This document shows positions 42,442 through 52,268 of a DNA stretch of 64,000 nucleotides, in pieces; the stretch's first letter is position 1; each line of letters starts with the position of its first letter. The DNA lies in assembly GCA_013816245.1 (NCBI GenBank), contig JACDEU010000007.1, positions 6,430 to 70,429 of the forward strand, read 5' to 3'. The notes below the pieces were generated by a model. It was not told the DNA's origin, did no database searches, and was given only the letters and a program-made list of their open reading frames with translations. This stretch comes from Actinomycetota bacterium. Its GTDB lineage: Bacteria > Actinomycetota > Thermoleophilia > Gaiellales > Gaiellaceae. The translations under genes were made by a program, and so were the position numbers.

Positions 42442-45400
42442 GTGGATCTCGTCGGTCTCGCCGGCCGCTGGCCGTTGCTACGGCAGCTCAGGGACGGGGA
42501 TCGCCTGGGCCTCGGCCGCGCGGTCCGCTCGAGGCGCACGGACGAGCTGCAACCGCGGACCGCGGGGGCCGAGCGCGTCGTCAAGTCCATCTGTCCCTAT
42601 TGCGCAGTCGGCTGTGCACAGCTCGTCTACGTCGAAAACGGACAGGTGACGCAGATCGAAGGGGATCCGGACAGTCCCATCTCGCGAGGCCGACTCTGTC
42701 CAAAGGGCTCTGCCTCCAAGTCGCTCGTGACGACGCCGAGGCGCGAGCTGAAGGTGAAGTACCGGCGGCCGTACGCCAACGCGTGGGAGGAGCTCGACCT
42801 CGACCAGGCCATGGACATGATCGCGACCGCCTCATCGAGACGCGCCGTGCAACCTGGGAGGAGACGGACGACGAAGGCAACGCCATGCACCGCACCATGG
42901 GCATCGCGAGCCTGGGCGGTGCGACGCTCGACAACGAAGAGAATTATCTGATCAAGAAGCTGTGCATCGGACTCGGCATCGTCCAGGTCGAGAACCAGGC
43001 ACGCATATGACACAGCTCCACGGTTCCCGGTCTGAAGACCTCGTTCGGACGAGGCGGAGCGACGACTTACCAGGAAGACCTCGCCAACGCGGATTCGATC
43101 CTGATCATGGGCTCGAACATGGCGGAGAACCATCCGGTCGGCTTCCAGTGGGTGATGGAGGCCAAGCTGCGCGGCGCGAAGACGATGCACGTCGACCCTC
43201 GTTTCACGCGCACGAGCGCCCTTTGCGACTCGTACGTCCCGATCCGCGCGGGTAGCGACATCGCCTTCCTCGGCGGGATCGTCAACTACATCTTCGAGCA
43301 CGAACGCTGGTTCGACGAGTACGTCAGGCACTACACGAACGCGCCGGTGATCATCGACGAGCGCTTCGAGGACACGGAGGACCTCGATGGGCTCTTCTCC
43401 GGCTTCGACCCGGAGAAGCGCGTCTACGACACGAGCTCGTGGCATTACGCAGGGTTGCCCGAGCAGGAGACCGCCGGGGAGCGTTCGAAGGGCCAGACGA
43501 AGGGCGAACAGTCCGGGCACGGAGCCCAGGCGGGCCACATGTCATCCGGCGAGCCTCCGGAGGAGGACGGGACGCTGCAGCATCCGCGCTGCGTCTTCCA
43601 GATCCTCAAGCGCCACTTCAGCCGCTACACCCCGAAGATGGTGGCCGAGATCTGCGGCTGCACAGAAGAGCAGTTCCTCGAGGTCGCCGAGGCGATGTGC
43701 GAGAACTCCGGCCGCGAGAGAACCGGCGCGGTCGTCTATTCGGTCGGCTGGACACAGCACACCGTCGGCGTCCAGTACATCCGCACCGCTGCGATCATCC
43801 AGCTGCTGCTCGGGAACATCGGTCGCCCCGGCGGCGGCATCATGGCGCTGCGCGGTCATGCCTCGATCCAGGGCTCGACCGACATGGCGACCCTCTACAA
43901 CATCTTGCCGGGGTACCTGCCGATGCCGCACGGCAAGGAAGTCAGCTCCCTCCAGGAGTACCTCGAGGGCCACGGTGCGACGACCGGGCGCTGGGCGAAG
44001 TTTCCGACCTACTCCATCAGCCAGCTGAAGGCGTTCTACGGCGCGGCCGCAACGAAGGAGAACGACTACTGCTTCGACTTGCTGCCGAAGATCTCGGGGG
44101 ACCACGCCACGTATCAGTCCGCGCTCGACATGCTCGACGGAAAGGTCAAGGGCTTCTTCCTGTTCGGGGAGAACCCCGGAGTCGGCTCTGCGAATGCCAA
44201 GCTTCAGCGGCTGGCGCTCGCAAGCCTCGACTGGCTCGTCGTGCGTGACTTCTTCGAGATCGAGAGCGCGTCGTTCTGGCACGACGCGGCCGAGCTCGAG
44301 ACGGGCGAGCTGAAGACGGACGAGATCGGCACGGAGGTTTTTCTTCTCCCCGCGGCGTCGCACGTCGAAAAGGACGGATCGTTCACGAACACGCAGCGTC
44401 TGCTCCAGTGGCACTGGAAGGCGATCGAGCCGCCGCAGGATTGCCGCTCGGACCTCTCGTTCACCTACCACCTCGGAAGGAGGATCAGGGAGAAGCTGAA
44501 GGACTCGACCGATCCGATCGACCGCGGCATCCTTGCGCTCGACTGGGAGTACGCAACTTCCGGCGAGCACGACGAGCCGAGCGCGGATCAGGTACTGCGC
44601 GAGATCAACGGCGTCGGCCCCGACGGCAAGGCACTCTCGAAGTACCAGGAGCTGCGCGACGACGGATCGACCTCCTGCGGCTGCTGGATCTACTGCGGCG
44701 CGTTCAAAGGCGAGGAGAACCAGGCTGCGCGGAAGAAGCCGCGCACCGAGCAAGGCCCCGTCCCTTCCGAGTGGGGCTGGTCGTGGCCATCTAACGAGCG
44801 GATCCTCTACAACCGCGCTTCGGCGGATCCCGACGGGAAGCCGTGGTCGGAGCGGAAGAAGTACGTCTGGTGGGACGAGGAGAAGAAGGAGTGGACCGGG
44901 CTCGACTGCCCGGACTTCACTCCCGACAAGGCCCCGGACTACAAGCCCCCCGACGGTGCGGAAGGCGACGACGCGATCCGCGGGGACCATCCGTTCGTGT
45001 TGCAGGCAGACGGCCGAGGCTGGCTCTACGCAGCAGCAGGGTTGATGGACGGGCCGATGCCGACCCACTACGAGCCGCACGAGTCACCGTTCGACAATCT
45101 TCTCTACGGCCAGCGGGCGAACCCGACGGCGCAGCTCCTTGCCCACAAGAAGAACCGGTTCAATCCGGCGAAGGACGAGGCGTACCCGTACGTCGTCACG
45201 TCGTACCGCCTGACCGAGCACCACACGGCGGGCGCGATGTCCCGGAACCTCGAGTACCTGTCCGAGCTGCAACCGGAGTTCTTCATTGAGGTGTCGCCCG
45301 AGCTGGCCGCAGAGCGCAAGCTCGAGCACGGCGGCTGGGCGACCGTGATCACGGCGCGCACGGCGATCGAGGCGCGCGTGATGGTGACCGAGCGGCTCAA

Positions 45401-45653
45401 GCCACTCGAAATTCAGGGTCGCAAGCTCAAGCAGGTCGGTGTGCCCTACCACTGGGGCACGAGAGGCCTGACCACCGGTGACGCCGGGAACGACCTCTAT
45501 TCGATCGCGCTCGACCCAAACGTCCACATCCAGGAGGTCAAGGCGGCGACCTGCGACGTGCGGGCCGGTCGGCGGCCCCGCGGTCCCGCGCTACTAGAGC
45601 TCGTGGCGTCGTATCCCGGCTACGAAGAGGCGGCGAGCGATGCAGCTCGGTGA
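42442..45653 (+). CDS. fdhA: Formate dehydrogenase catalytic subunit, selenoprotein, with a one-base frameshift
   Basis: A molybdopterin oxidoreductase of about 1070 residues. The N-terminal [4Fe-4S] site is CPYCAVGCAQ.. with LCPKG; downstream come GIASLGGATLDNEENY, MGSNMAENHPVGFQW and the C-terminal pterin-binding VGVPYHWGTRGLTTGDAGND. Two breaks need explaining. At 42823-42827 one G is missing (GCG-ACC where GCG-GAC is needed). At 43008 the in-frame TGA is at the selenocysteine place (ARI-U-HSST), about residue 190, after which the frame goes on. It oxidises formate and passes electrons to FdhB. No Tat signal with a twin arginine is visible, so the enzyme may face the cytosol. Confidence 0.88.
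43008..43040 (+). other. Selenocysteine UGA codon and candidate SECIS stem-loop
   Basis: TGA at 43008-43010 lies in otherwise continuous FdhA coding sequence at the position of Sec in known formate dehydrogenases. Eighteen bases on, GGTC-TGAA-GACC (43029-43040) forms a small hairpin that includes GGTCTG, the same letters as in the apical loop of the E. coli fdhF SECIS. The lower stem is weak, so the element is tentative; the codon reading is well supported. Confidence 0.7.
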
Positions 45654-46449
45654 CGGGCAGACGACGTACGGGCTGCAGATCCAGCCGCGCATGGGCTTCT
45701 TCACAGACACGAGCGTGTGCATCGGCTGCAAGGCCTGCGAGGTCGCGTGCAAGGAATGGAACCTCGTGCCGGAGGACGGGCTGGTCTGGAGCGGCAACTC
45801 GTACGACAACACCGGGGAGCTGAGCGCCAACACCTGGCGGCACGTCGCGTTCATCGAGCAGCAGCTCGACGACGGCATGCGGTGGTTGATGTCGAGCGAC
45901 GTCTGCAAGCACTGCACGCACGCGGGTTGCCTCGACGTCTGTCCGACGGGGGCCATCACGCGCACGGAGTTCGGCACGGTCGTCATTCAGGACGACGTGT
46001 GCAACGGCTGCGGCTACTGCGTCACCGCGTGTCCGTTCGGCGTGATCTCGAAGCGGGAGATCGACGGCGACGGCGGGATGCACAAGTGCACGCTCTGTTA
46101 CGACCGGATCGAAGACGGTCTCGAGCCGGCCTGCGCCAAGGCCTGTCCGACGAAGTCGATCCAGTTCGGACCGCTCCACGAGCTGCTCGAGCGGGCACAC
46201 GGCCGCCTGGAAGACCTGCACGAGGCGGGTGTCGACGATGCCTGCCTCTACGGCGCGAACGAGGACGACGGCGTCGGCGGAATGGGCTCGGTGTTTCTCC
46301 TGCTCGACGAGCCGGAGGTGTACGGCCTGCCGCCCGACCCCGTCGATCCGACGAGGAATCTCGGCACCATCTGGGGAGCGGCAGGCGCGGCGGCTGCACT
46401 GCTCGCCGTGGGCGTGGCCTTCGCGTTCGTCGGGGGCGGCGATGACTGA
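45640..46449 (+). CDS. fdhB: Formate dehydrogenase iron-sulfur subunit
   Basis: A 269-residue electron-transfer subunit with four [4Fe-4S] motifs: CIGCKACEVAC, CKHCTHAGCLDVCP, CNGCGYCVTACP and CTLC..CAKACP. A C-terminal hydrophobic stretch (IWGAAGAAAALLAVGVAFAFVG) anchors it in the membrane, like FdnH. It takes electrons from FdhA to the membrane subunit. It starts 14 nt inside the end of fdhA. Confidence 0.92.
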   Translation: MQLGDGQTTYGLQIQPRMGFFTDTSVCIGCKACEVACKEWNLVPEDGLVWSGNSYDNTGELSANTWRHVAFIEQQLDDGMRWLMSSDVCKHCTHAGCLDVCPTGAITRTEFGTVVIQDDVCNGCGYCVTACPFGVISKREIDGDGGMHKCTLCYDRIEDGLEPACAKACPTKSIQFGPLHELLERAHGRLEDLHEAGVDDACLYGANEDDGVGGMGSVFLLLDEPEVYGLPPDPVDPTRNLGTIWGAAGAAAALLAVGVAFAFVGGGDD

Positions 46450-47347
46450 GTCGCGACTGTCTTACTACGGCAAGCCGATCATCAAGGAGCCCGTCTGGAA
46501 GGCGGAGATCCCGAACTACTTCTTCATCGGCGGCCTCGCCGGCGGATCGGCGACGTTGTCGGCCGCGGCACGCGCTGCCGGAAACGAGCAGCTCGCACGA
46601 CGCGCGCTGTACGTCGCTGCAGCAGGCGTCACCGTGAGCCCGTACTACCTGATCAAGGATCTCGGACGACCGCGGCGCTTCTACAACATGCTGCGCGTCT
46701 TCAAGGTCACGTCGCCGATGAGCGTCGGAACGTGGATCGTCGCGTCCGAGGGAACGTCGACCGGCATCGCGGCGGCCTGCGAGCTCTTCGGCATCCTTCC
46801 GCGCGTCCGAGGAGCGGCGCAGGTGGTCTCCGGGCTACTCGGCCCGGCGATGGCGTCGTACACGGGTGCACTCGTGGCCGACTCCGTCGTGCCCGTGTGG
46901 CACGAGTCGCGGCGCGAGCTCCCGCTCCTCTTCGCCTCGAGCTCGGCTGCCGCGGCCGGTGGCCTCGCGGCTGCACTGACGCCCGTGGCCTCGGCGCGGC
47001 CCGCACGCCGGCTCGGGTTGCTCGGGGCGGTCGCCGAGCTTGTGACCCACAAGGTGATGGAGAGGCGCATGGGCGAGCTCGTCGCCGAGCCGTACAAGAA
47101 GGGCGAGGGCGGCCGCTACGCGAAAGCCGCCGAGGCTGCGACGTTGTCAGGTGTCGGATTGATGCTGCTCGCAGGTCGCACCCGTACAGGCGCTGCGGCG
47201 GCGGGAGTGCTGCTCGCAGCGGGCTCCTGGAGCACGCGCTTCGCCGTGCACCACGCCGGCAAGACCTCAGCGGCAGACCCCAAGTACACCTCGATTCCTC
47301 AGCGGGAGCGCGCAGCGGAACGAGGCCAGCCTGCTGTCACCGGGTAG
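46442..47347 (+). CDS. NrfD/PsrC-like membrane subunit of formate dehydrogenase
   Basis: A 301-residue polytopic protein with about eight membrane helices. PNYFFIGGLAGGSATLSAAA in helix 1, SPYYLIKDLGRPRRFYNMLRVFKVTSPMSVGTW and the GALVADSVVPVWHESRRELPLLFASS stretch match NrfD-type quinone-reactive subunits. It would pass formate electrons to the quinone pool. The ATG lies 8 nt inside the fdhB gene. The order A-B-C forms one operon. Confidence 0.88.
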   Translation: MTESRLSYYGKPIIKEPVWKAEIPNYFFIGGLAGGSATLSAAARAAGNEQLARRALYVAAAGVTVSPYYLIKDLGRPRRFYNMLRVFKVTSPMSVGTWIVASEGTSTGIAAACELFGILPRVRGAAQVVSGLLGPAMASYTGALVADSVVPVWHESRRELPLLFASSSAAAAGGLAAALTPVASARPARRLGLLGAVAELVTHKVMERRMGELVAEPYKKGEGGRYAKAAEAATLSGVGLMLLAGRTRTGAAAAGVLLAAGSWSTRFAVHHAGKTSAADPKYTSIPQRERAAERGQPAVTG

Positions 47348-47517
47348 ATGGTGATGCTCTTCCAGGCCCCAGATTGGGCTGACCAGAAGGGTTCCTGAAG
47401 GTCGCCAAGAACGAGCTTTTGCAGCGATCTCGACCGTCTTTACACGGCTCTAAAGAGCGCTTCCTAGGCTAGGAGCCGCCAAATCGCCCAAACCACGACC
47501 CTACGAGGGGGAGTCTC

Positions 47518-48105
47518 ATGAGTCTGATCAAGAAGTTCAGGCCGTCGCCTGCGATGGTCATCGGTTGCCTGGCGCTGCTCCTGGCGCTCGGCGGTACCGG
47601 TTACGCGGCCAGCCAGGCGCTGCCGCGTAACAGCGTGACGTCCATCCAGGTCAAGGACCGCTCGTTGCTCGCACGTGACTTCAAGGCGGGCCAGATCCCG
47701 CGAGGTCCCGCCGGACCCGCCGGCGCTGCCGGGTCCGCCGGTCCGCAGGGCCCGGCCGGTCCCGCCGGCTCGAGCGGATCGTCGAACGTGAAGTGGGCGC
47801 TCGTCCGGCCTGACGGCGGCATCGCCGCGCAGTCCGGCGGCATCACGCTCTCGTCGCATGCGACGGGGACGTACGTCCTCAACTTCGGTAGCACGGTGAC
47901 CGGCAAGCCGATCATCGCTTCCGGCGGCTTCGCCGGCGACGGCGCCTCGGCCACGCGCGGTGAGACCGTCGCCGGACCCTGCGGTGCCGGCGCCGAGGGT
48001 GTCACCTGCGCGACCACGAACACGAATCAGGGCGTGCAGGTCGAGACGCACAACCAGGCCGGTGCGCTGGCAGACCACTCGTTCTACGTGGCGGTCATCG
48101 GCTAA
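47518..48105 (+). CDS. Exported collagen-like protein
   Basis: A 195-residue protein with an N-terminal membrane/signal helix (AMVIGCLALLLALGGTGYAAS), then LPRNSVTSIQVKDRSLLARDF, then about nine Gly-X-Y triplets (GPAGPAGAAGSAGPQGPAGP) and a C-terminal beta-rich domain with two cysteines. It should form a surface trimer. The ribosome site GAGGGGGAG is strong. The role is unknown. A clear terminator follows at 48116. Confidence 0.8.
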   Translation: MSLIKKFRPSPAMVIGCLALLLALGGTGYAASQALPRNSVTSIQVKDRSLLARDFKAGQIPRGPAGPAGAAGSAGPQGPAGPAGSSGSSNVKWALVRPDGGIAAQSGGITLSSHATGTYVLNFGSTVTGKPIIASGGFAGDGASATRGETVAGPCGAGAEGVTCATTNTNQGVQVETHNQAGALADHSFYVAVIG

Positions 48106-48115
48106 CGACGACAAG

Positions 48116-48150
48116 GCGGCCGCGGCTCCTCGGAGTCGCGGCCGCACCTT
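48116..48150 (+). terminator. Intrinsic terminator of the collagen-like gene
   Basis: GCGGCCGCG (48116-48124) pairs perfectly with CGCGGCCGC (48137-48145) over a 12-nt loop, followed by ACCTTT. The stem is strong and the T tract short. Confidence 0.65.
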
Positions 48151-48158
48151 TCGCCACA

Positions 48159-48363
48159 ATGGAACGCATCCGCGTCTCGGCGAAAGCGGATCACGCACTG
48201 CGGGCGGTGATCGAGCTCGCAGCCTCGGGGAGACGGCCCGGTCAAGGGCGAGCGGATCGCACAGGCTCAGGAGATCCCGCTCAAGTTCCTGGAGAACATC
48301 CTCGGAGATCTCCGCCACGCAGGTGTGATTCGCAGCCAGCGCGGAGTCGACGGCGGTTACTAG
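48159..48363 (+). pseudogene. Rrf2-family regulator relic
   Basis: The first frame reads MERIRVSAKADHALRAVIELAASG, the start of an Rrf2 winged helix. An extra base near 48231 shifts the frame; the next one continues with DGPVKGERIAQAQEIPLKFL and GDLRHAGVIRSQRGVDGGY, then TAG. Normal Rrf2 proteins go on for another 60-70 residues with cysteines and a dimer helix. So the gene is both frameshifted and cut short. In other bacteria such proteins control cysteine or iron-sulfur genes, which fits the CysA relic beside it. Confidence 0.78.
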
Positions 48364-48495
48364 TCGGCGAAGACGTCTGCTGCATCGGGCGGACGTAGAC
48401 GATCTGCCCATCCTGAAGCTCCAGCCCCTCGACCTGCTCACGGGTGACTGCGCGGAAAGCGTCTCGCCGTCGTCGCGCACGAGCTCGACGCGCAT
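48360..48495 (-). pseudogene. cysA: C-terminal (TOBE) remnant of a CysA-like sulfate ABC ATPase
   Basis: The minus strand reads MRVELVRDDGETLSA, and in a neighbouring frame AVTREQVEGLELQDGQIVYVRP, with a final ADVFAD-stop in a third frame. This is the end of a CysA-type sulfate/thiosulfate transporter ATPase. The ATPase domain, some 300 residues, is missing and at least two indels are needed to join the frames. It runs tail to tail with the Rrf2 relic; the stops overlap. Confidence 0.6.
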
Positions 48496-48566
48496 CGGTG
48501 GAGGATTAGGGACAAGCGCACACCACGTCAAATGAGAACCGCAGGCCGTTCCATACAATCGATCGC

Positions 48567-51284
48567 GTGAGCCTCTCCACCCTCAGCGCCGGCGGCCGTA
48601 GCCACGAGATCTTCCGGCTCGAGGGCGTCGAGCGGCTCCCCTACACGCTGCGGATCCTGCTCGAGAACGCCCTCCGGCACGGCGAGAAGGCCGACGCCGA
48701 GGCGCTGAGGGGCTGGCAGGCCGAAGCCGAGCCGTCGGAGGAGATCTCCTTCCGCCCTGCGCGCGTGCTTCTTCAGGACTTCACGGGCGTGCCGGCGGTG
48801 GTCGACCTGGCGGCGATGCGGAACGCGATGGCCGACCTCGGCGGCGACCCGGCACAGATCAACCCTCACCTTCCGTCCGAGCTCGTGATCGACCACTCGG
48901 TGCAGGTCGACGAGTACGCCTCGGCGCGTGCGATGTTTCGCAACGCCGAGCTCGAGTTCGAGCGCAACCGCGAGCGCTACGCATTCCTGCGCTGGGGGCA
49001 GACCGCGTTCGACAACTTCAAGGTCGTCCCGCCGAACACCGGGATTGTCCACCAGGTCAACCTCGAGTTCCTCGCACGCGTGATCGAGACCCGCGACGGG
49101 CGGGCATTTCCCGACACGCTCGTCGGAACGGACTCGCACACGACGATGGTCAACGGACTCGGCGTGCTCGGCTGGGGCGTCGGTGGCATCGAAGCGGAGG
49201 CTGCGATGCTCGGCGAGGCGGTGTCGATGCTCATGCCGCAGGTCGTCGGGTTCAGGCTCACGGGCTCCGTTCCGGAAGGCGCTACCGCAACCGACCTCGT
49301 CCTCACCGTTACCCAGTTGCTCCGGAAGACCGGCGTCGTCGGCAAGTTCGTCGAGTACTTCGGGCACGGACTTGTCGGGCTCCCGCTCGCCGATCGAGCG
49401 ACGATCGCAAACATGTCGCCCGAGTACGGCGCCACCTGCGGGTTCTTCCCGGTCGACGACGAGACGCTCAAGTATCTGCGCCTGACGGGACGCGACGAAG
49501 AACACGTTGCGCTCGTCGAGGCGTACTGCAAGGAGAACGCGCTCTGGCACGATCCTGATCACCAGCCCGAGTACTCGCAGGTCATGGAGCTCGACCTCTC
49601 GCAGGTCGAGCCGTCGCTTGCAGGTCCTCGCCGGCCACAGGACCGAGTCCCGCTAAGGGAGGCGAAGGAATCCTTTCTCGAAGCGCTCGAGACCTTCGGC
49701 GTGGACTACGGGAACTCGCACGACGAAGCGATGGCCGAGTCGTTCCCCGCGAGCGATCCACCGACGACGGTGGATCCCGGGCACGAGCAGCCGAATCCGC
49801 TCGGCCAGATCGAGGTCAGCACCGTCGCCGTCGCCGAGCGACCTGGGCCGGTCGCCACCGAGCTCGACGGCGAGCAGTTCGAGCTCGACCATGGCTCTGT
49901 CGTGATCGCGGCGATCACGTCGTGCACGAACACGTCGAACCCGCAGGTGATGATCGGCGCCGGCCTGATGGCGAAGAAGGCGGTGGAGCGCGGTCTGCGG
50001 CGAAAGCCCTGGGTGAAATCCAGCCTTGCGCCGGGCTCAAAGGTCGTGACTGAGTACTACGACCAGGCGGGACTGACGAAGTATCTCGACGAACTGGGCT
50101 TCCAGACGGTCGGGTACGGCTGCACGACCTGCATCGGGAACTCGGGCCCGTTGCAGGAGTCGATCTCGAAGGCGGTCGTCGAGAGCGACCTCGTCGTGTG
50201 CTCGGTTCTCTCGGGGAACAGGAACTTCGAGGCGCGCATCCATCCCGAGGTGAAGGCGAACTACCTCGCGTCGCCGATGCTCGTCGTGGCGTATGCACTC
50301 GCGGGGAGGATGGACGTCGATCTCATCGACGAGCCGCTCGGGCAGGATCAGGACGGGCACGACGTCTACCTACGCGACATCTGGCCGAGCGCGGACGAGA
50401 TCCAGGAGACGATCTCACGCGCCGTGCGGGGCGAGATGTTCTCGAGAACCTACGCGGACGTGTTCACCGGAGATCCCGCGTGGCGGGAGCTCCCGATCCC
50501 CGAGGGCGATCTCTTCGCCTGGGATCCGCCGTCGACGTACGTGCGGCAACCGCCGTACTTCGAAGGGATGTCACCGGAGCCCGAGAGTATCGAGGACGTA
50601 AAAGGCGCACGTTGTCTCGTCATCCTCGGCGACTCAGTGACGACGGATCACATCTCGCCGGCCGGCTCGATCAGCCCCGCCTCTCCCGCCGGGAAGTATC
50701 TGGTCGAGCACGGCGTCGAGCGGAAGGATTTCAACTCCTACGGGTCTAGGCGAGGCAACCATGAGGTGATGGTGCGTGGGACGTTCGCCAACGTGCGACT
50801 CAGGAACCTGATGGTGCCGGGATCCGAGGGAACGGTCACCGTGCACGTGCCGAGCGGCGAGGAGCTGACCATCTACGACGCATCTGCCCGGTATCTCGTC
50901 GAGGGAACGCCGCTGATCGTCATCGCCGGGAAGGAGTACGGCTCCGGCTCGTCACGCGACTGGGCGGCCAAAGGGCCGAACCTCCTCGGCGTGCGTGCCG
51001 TGATCGCCGAGTCGTACGAGCGGATCCACCGTTCGAACCTGCTGATGATGGGGATCCTGCCGCTGCAGTTCCTCGACGGCCAGACGCCCACAACACTGGG
51101 GCTGACAGGCCGCGAGGAGTTCGCAGTCGAGGGCGTCGACAACGGAAACGCGGACGAGGTCACCGTGCGCGCCGACGGCAAGGAGTTTCGGGCGCGCGTT
51201 CGCCTCGACACACCGCGCGAGCGCGAGTACTTCCAGCACGGCGGGATCCTCCCGTACGTGCTGCGCCGTCTCCTCGGTACGTGA
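48567..51284 (+). CDS. acnA: Aconitate hydratase A
   Basis: A 905-residue citrate/isocitrate isomerase of the TCA cycle. The [4Fe-4S] cysteines are in [11 protein letters not shown] and [37 protein letters not shown] and [22 protein letters not shown] are further active-site motifs. The linker between the catalytic halves (about residues 390-410) carries an unusual [17 protein letters not shown] stretch. The GTG start has no good ribosome site. It is cytosolic and monomeric by family. Confidence 0.95.
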   Translation: MSLSTLSAGGRSHEIFRLEGVERLPYTLRILLENALRHGEKADAEALRGWQAEAEPSEEISFRPARVLLQDFTGVPAVVDLAAMRNAMADLGGDPAQINPHLPSELVIDHSVQVDEYASARAMFRNAELEFERNRERYAFLRWGQTAFDNFKVVPPNTGIVHQVNLEFLARVIETRDGRAFPDTLVGTDSHTTMVNGLGVLGWGVGGIEAEAAMLGEAVSMLMPQVVGFRLTGSVPEGATATDLVLTVTQLLRKTGVVGKFVEYFGHGLVGLPLADRATIANMSPEYGATCGFFPVDDETLKYLRLTGRDEEHVALVEAYCKENALWHDPDHQPEYSQVMELDLSQVEPSLAGPRRPQDRVPLREAKESFLEALETFGVDYGNSHDEAMAESFPASDPPTTVDPGHEQPNPLGQIEVSTVAVAERPGPVATELDGEQFELDHGSVVIAAITSCTNTSNPQVMIGAGLMAKKAVERGLRRKPWVKSSLAPGSKVVTEYYDQAGLTKYLDELGFQTVGYGCTTCIGNSGPLQESISKAVVESDLVVCSVLSGNRNFEARIHPEVKANYLASPMLVVAYALAGRMDVDLIDEPLGQDQDGHDVYLRDIWPSADEIQETISRAVRGEMFSRTYADVFTGDPAWRELPIPEGDLFAWDPPSTYVRQPPYFEGMSPEPESIEDVKGARCLVILGDSVTTDHISPAGSISPASPAGKYLVEHGVERKDFNSYGSRRGNHEVMVRGTFANVRLRNLMVPGSEGTVTVHVPSGEELTIYDASARYLVEGTPLIVIAGKEYGSGSSRDWAAKGPNLLGVRAVIAESYERIHRSNLLMMGILPLQFLDGQTPTTLGLTGREEFAVEGVDNGNADEVTVRADGKEFRARVRLDTPREREYFQHGGILPYVLRRLLGT

Positions 51285-51295
51285 CCCGAACAGCC

Positions 51296-51321
51296 GGGGT
51301 CTGACCCCAGCCTCTCTGGCT
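51296..51321. terminator. Paired short hairpins between convergent genes
   Basis: GGGGT-CTG-ACCCC (51296-51308) and AGCC-TCTCT-GGCT (about 51309-51321) are adjacent small stem-loops between acnA and a small gene on the other strand. They may end both transcripts; there is no T tract. Confidence 0.35.
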
Positions 51322-51499
51322 AGGCGGCTCGACCCTTCGACGCGTCCGTCAGGCCCCGAAAGCCGGCGGCCACGCGCGCGACCGCTTCCTCGTAACGCTT
51401 CTTCGACAGCTTCACGCCGTAGCCGTGCTTCGCCTGGGTCTCGACCACCCGGTCGATGAACTCCCTCGCCTGCCGGTCCGCATCCGGCGCGCTCCTCAT
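51320..51499 (-). CDS. 59-residue protein of unknown function
   Basis: An ATG-started frame of 59 residues with a helical, charged composition (REFIDRVVETQAKHGYGVKL, then KKRYEEAVARVAAGFRGL). It is preceded by a weak GAAG, fills most of the gap after acnA and has GC-rich third positions like its neighbours. I do not recognise it. It lies just downstream of, and on the same strand as, two other small genes, so an operon is possible. Confidence 0.5.
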   Translation of the reverse strand: MRSAPDADRQAREFIDRVVETQAKHGYGVKLSKKRYEEAVARVAAGFRGLTDASKGRAA

Positions 51500-51503
51500 G
51501 GCT

Positions 51504-51803
51504 TCAGTGTAGATCAGGCCAGAGACGGTCGACGACGAGCTCCGCGAACCAGACGTACCAGTACTGCTGAGAGAGCTTTCGTTCCGCCAGGTACGTACGC
51601 AACCGGTCCGACACCTCGAGCGCCGGCGTCAGCGTCGGCACGACGTCGTCGGGCCTCACCGCGTTGCCCGAACCGCGCACGAACTTGGTCGTGTACGCGT
51701 AGGCGTCCTTCGCCATCGCCGTCCAGAGCTTCCGGTCGGTCTCGAACAGATCCACGAGCCCCGCGTCGCCGAGACGTTTGAGCTTGTTGAGGCTCAGCGC
51801 CAC
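51504..51803 (-). CDS. Unknown small protein (helical)
   Basis: A 99-residue soluble protein from GTG 51803: ALSLNKLKRLGDAGLVDLFETDRKLWTAMAKDAYAYTTKFV, then DVVPTLTPALEVSDRLRTYLAERKLSQQYWYVWFAELVVDRLW. The aromatic C-terminus and the spacing suggest an all-helical fold. Its start overlaps the end of the upstream membrane-protein gene by 10 nt, so both are probably translated together. Function unknown. Confidence 0.7.
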   Translation of the reverse strand: MALSLNKLKRLGDAGLVDLFETDRKLWTAMAKDAYAYTTKFVRGSGNAVRPDDVVPTLTPALEVSDRLRTYLAERKLSQQYWYVWFAELVVDRLWPDLH

Positions 51804-52111
51804 AGGACGACCCTCGTCGTGGTGACGGCGGCCCACGCAGTGGCGGCGAGCACGAGCGCGAACAGGGTCACGGCGAGATCGCGCAAAGCACGGTGCGGTG
51901 AGAGGAGCCAGGCGAATGACACGGCGACGTCGGCGAGCGCCACCAGAAAGGCGCTCAGGATCCAGCTACCGGCAGCCCGGTAACGGGCCGTGGCCGCAGC
52001 CGGAGCGTCGCCTGCGAACGACTGGAAGGCCGAGATCGACACCCCGAGAAAGACCAGCAGCAGGCCCGCCAGACCGGCCGCAGCCCCGAAAACGGCCGGA
52101 ACGACGTCCAT
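51794..52111 (-). CDS. Small membrane protein
   Basis: A 105-residue protein from ATG 52111 with three likely membrane helices (PAVFGAAAGLAGLLLVFLGV, SWILSAFLVALADVAVSFAW, LAVTLFALVLAATAWAAV). No family was recognised. It is the first of three small minus-strand genes and is divergent from the cyclic-nucleotide-binding gene across a region of hairpins. Confidence 0.7.
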   Translation of the reverse strand: MDVVPAVFGAAAGLAGLLLVFLGVSISAFQSFAGDAPAAATARYRAAGSWILSAFLVALADVAVSFAWLLSPHRALRDLAVTLFALVLAATAWAAVTTTRVVLWR

Positions 52112-52160
52112 TCGATCACGGTAGCCAAGGCGTCGGCGGATGCTCCTTCTGCCCGTTTTG

Positions 52161-52238
52161 CTTGCCAAGCAAGGTGGTTTGGACGGAGGCGCGGGCAAAG
52201 CCCGCACCCCCTTTGAAGCGGCAACGCAAGCGTTGCCG
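52161..52238. repeat. Three REP-like hairpins in a divergent gap
   Basis: CTTGC-CAA-GCAAG (52161-52173), GCGGGC-AAA-GCCCGC (52191-52205) and CGGCAACGC-AA-GCGTTGCCG (52219-52238) follow one another between the divergent small membrane protein and cyclic-nucleotide-binding genes. The middle one has the same GGGCAAAGCCC core as those near 5106, 28510 and 30362. Confidence 0.5.
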
Positions 52239-52268
52239 CGGGGCCCGGAAGGCAGTTAAGGTCGCCAT

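Noticed and set aside
43008-43010. TGA as a nonsense mutation that makes fdhA a pseudogene.
   Set aside because: Its position equals selenocysteine in known formate dehydrogenases and the frame continues for over 880 codons with intact motifs.
47700-47790. Tandem GGTCCC/GCCGGT-type repeats as a microsatellite or array.
   Set aside because: They encode Gly-X-Y triplets of a collagen-like protein and vary at third positions.
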